NCBI RefSeq assembly: GCF_009720775.1 | Contig: NZ_WNKW01000004.1 | Coordinates: 372,001-436,000, forward strand | DNA: 64,000 nucleotides | Reading direction: 5' to 3' | From: Pseudoduganella danionis | GTDB lineage: Bacteria > Pseudomonadota > Gammaproteobacteria > Burkholderiales > Burkholderiaceae_D | Shown: positions 63,031 through 64,000 of the stretch, one piece after another | Layout: each line of letters starts with the position of its first letter | Numbering within the stretch: position 1 is the first letter of the stretch | Translations under genes and position numbers: made by a program | The notes under the pieces: model-generated | What the model was told of the DNA's origin: nothing | What the model saw: the letters and a program-made list of their open reading frames with translations, nothing else | The model's database searches: none

Positions 63031-63065
63031 TTGTCCACAAAGTTATCCACAAAAACTGTGGATAC
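63031..63065. repeat. DnaA-box module, copy 2
   Basis: TTGTCCACA (63031-63039), TTATCCACA (63043-63051) and a minus-strand GTATCCACA (63057-63065, one mismatch) repeat the first module. The copy ends 71 bases before the priA start, where it could also act as a DnaA operator. Confidence 0.78.
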
Positions 63066-63135
63066 ATCAAATAGTTGAAGTGGTGTGGGTCTGGCGAGGC
63101 TCCCGAACCGCAGCAACGCTACTGTAACGGGAGCT

Positions 63136-64000
63136 ATGTCTGGTCTGTTAAACCATTGCATCTTGCAGATAGTGCTCGATACGCCGCTGCATGCCGTGTT
63201 CGATTACCGCTGGCCCTGCGCTGCGGCAGACCGGCCACAGGTCGGACAACTGGCGCTCGTGCCATTTGGCCGGCGCGAAGTGGCGGGCCTGATTGTGGGC
63301 GTGGCGGACAACAGCGACGTGCCTGAAGACAAGCTCAAGGATGCGCTGGCCGTGCGCAGCCAGCTCAGTCCCCTGTCGCCCCAATGGCTGGCGCTGGCCG
63401 GCTTTGCGGCCGACTATTATCAGCGCCCGCTCGGTGAAGTGGCGCTGCCCGGCCTGCCCAAGAATACCCGTCTGCCCACCACGGTGGCACTTGACCGTGC
63501 TCTGAAGAAACTCGCCAAGCTCGATACCGCGCATGACGGCACGCCGCTCAATGTGCCGGCGCTGAATCCGGCCCAGCAGCAGGCGGCCGATGCCATAGGC
63601 GGCGCACACGGTTATCTGCCGACGCTGCTGCACGGGGTCACGGGTAGCGGTAAGACGGAAGTCTATCTGCAGGCCTGTGCGCAAGTGCTGGCGCGCGAGC
63701 CCGACGGCCAGATTTTGATACTGGTGCCGGAAATTAATTTGACGCCCCAGTTGGAAGGTAATATCCGCGCGCGTTTCCCCGGCGTGATGCTGGCCACCCT
63801 GCACAGCAGCTTGTCCGAAGGCGAGCGCATGCTGCACTGGCTGGCCGCCCATCAGGGCCGCGCCCGCATTGTGTTGGGTACGCGGCTGGCCATCCTCGCG
63901 TCGCTGCCCGCGCTCAAGCTGATCGTGATCGACGAAGAGCATGACCCGTCCTACAAACAGCAGGAAGGGCTGCGCTATTCGGCGCGCGATCTGGCCGTGT
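63136..64000 (+). CDS. priA: Primosomal protein N' (replication restart helicase), 5' part
   Basis: The first 288 residues are visible and the frame runs off the window. The N-terminal 3'-DNA-binding domain is followed by an ATPase with Walker A HGVTGSGKTEVY (about residue 170) and DEEH box VIDEEHDPSYKQQEG. PriA reloads the replicative helicase at stalled forks. I chose ATG 63136 (MSGLLNHCIL), with GGGAG 4 bases before it. The region before it carries DnaA boxes, so expression may respond to DnaA. Confidence 0.94.
   Translation, partial: MSGLLNHCILQIVLDTPLHAVFDYRWPCAAADRPQVGQLALVPFGRREVAGLIVGVADNSDVPEDKLKDALAVRSQLSPLSPQWLALAGFAADYYQRPLGEVALPGLPKNTRLPTTVALDRALKKLAKLDTAHDGTPLNVPALNPAQQQAADAIGGAHGYLPTLLHGVTGSGKTEVYLQACAQVLAREPDGQILILVPEINLTPQLEGNIRARFPGVMLATLHSSLSEGERMLHWLAAHQGRARIVLGTRLAILASLPALKLIVIDEEHDPSYKQQEGLRYSARDLAV

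Larger units (their letters stand above)
62353..63135. other. AT-rich gap with clustered DnaA boxes (hemE-priA)
   Basis: This 783-base stretch has no credible gene. It is much richer in A/T than its flanks. It holds the hemE terminator, at least five DnaA boxes with zero or one mismatch to TTATNCACA, two further TTGTCCACA sequences, and A/T tracts near 62510-62535 and 62943-62975. A 13-base repeat, AAGTGCTTGATTT, occurs at 62837-62849 and 62936-62948. It could be an origin, a DnaA-titrating locus or the control region of priA. Confidence 0.65.

Overview
This 64 kb window reads as chromosomal DNA of a GC-rich betaproteobacterium, most likely of the order Burkholderiales and the family Oxalobacteraceae (Massilia, Duganella or Janthinobacterium type). 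That placement is an inference from gene order and protein character: an mla operon running into ibaG-murA-his-tat, a short-form HisG, an N-terminal-nucleophile GltB with GltD, aceK beside leucine-degradation genes, and hemE next to priA. No rRNA, tRNA, CRISPR array, prophage or plasmid backbone was seen. Genes are dense and mostly in operons.

Layout. 1-3855: peptidoglycan genes (an amidase end, a VanX-type dipeptidase, and on the other strand a fused SpmA-SpmB protein with DacB). 3965-7690: an orphan oligopeptide-binding protein, an ORF6N protein, a likely 6S RNA, then an arsenic operon (arsR-arsC-arsB-arsH, to 9685) with a REP-like palindrome between arsR and arsC. 9696-16307 (minus): liuR, isovaleryl-CoA dehydrogenase, aceK, thiolase, a short-chain dehydrogenase and a second acyl-CoA dehydrogenase. 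LiuR-type palindromes lie upstream of liuA and between liuR and a divergent metallo-beta-lactamase-fold gene. 17720-21899: a small HTH regulator, a 60-residue unknown, ubiX, grxD and tex. 22108-27094: a SNF2 helicase translationally coupled to a cytosolic PAS histidine kinase, then a response regulator. 27131-28082: a RAYT transposase flanked by its own inverted repeats. 28157-34376: glutamate synthase gltBD.

34678-51972 is a long co-directional block: mlaF-E-D-A-C-B (phospholipid transport), a yadGH-like exporter, ibaG, murA, nine his genes (hisG D C B H A F I E) with an orphan DNA methyltransferase between hisD and hisC, a HIT protein and tatABC. 51969-61149 (minus) holds a coiled-coil membrane protein with two repeat periods, a DUF885 protein with a long Ser/Lys-rich stretch, a 1388-residue SNF2 protein and an S9 peptidase. 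hemE, a 0.78 kb AT-rich gap with a cluster of DnaA boxes, and the start of priA close the window.

Most of the window is housekeeping metabolism and envelope biology. The features most worth a second look are the DnaA-box cluster between hemE and priA, the SNF2-kinase-regulator operon, the methyltransferase inside the his operon, the RAYT/REP elements, and the coiled-coil gene that switches between 33-bp and 21-bp repeat units. I found no clear new defence or biosynthetic system.
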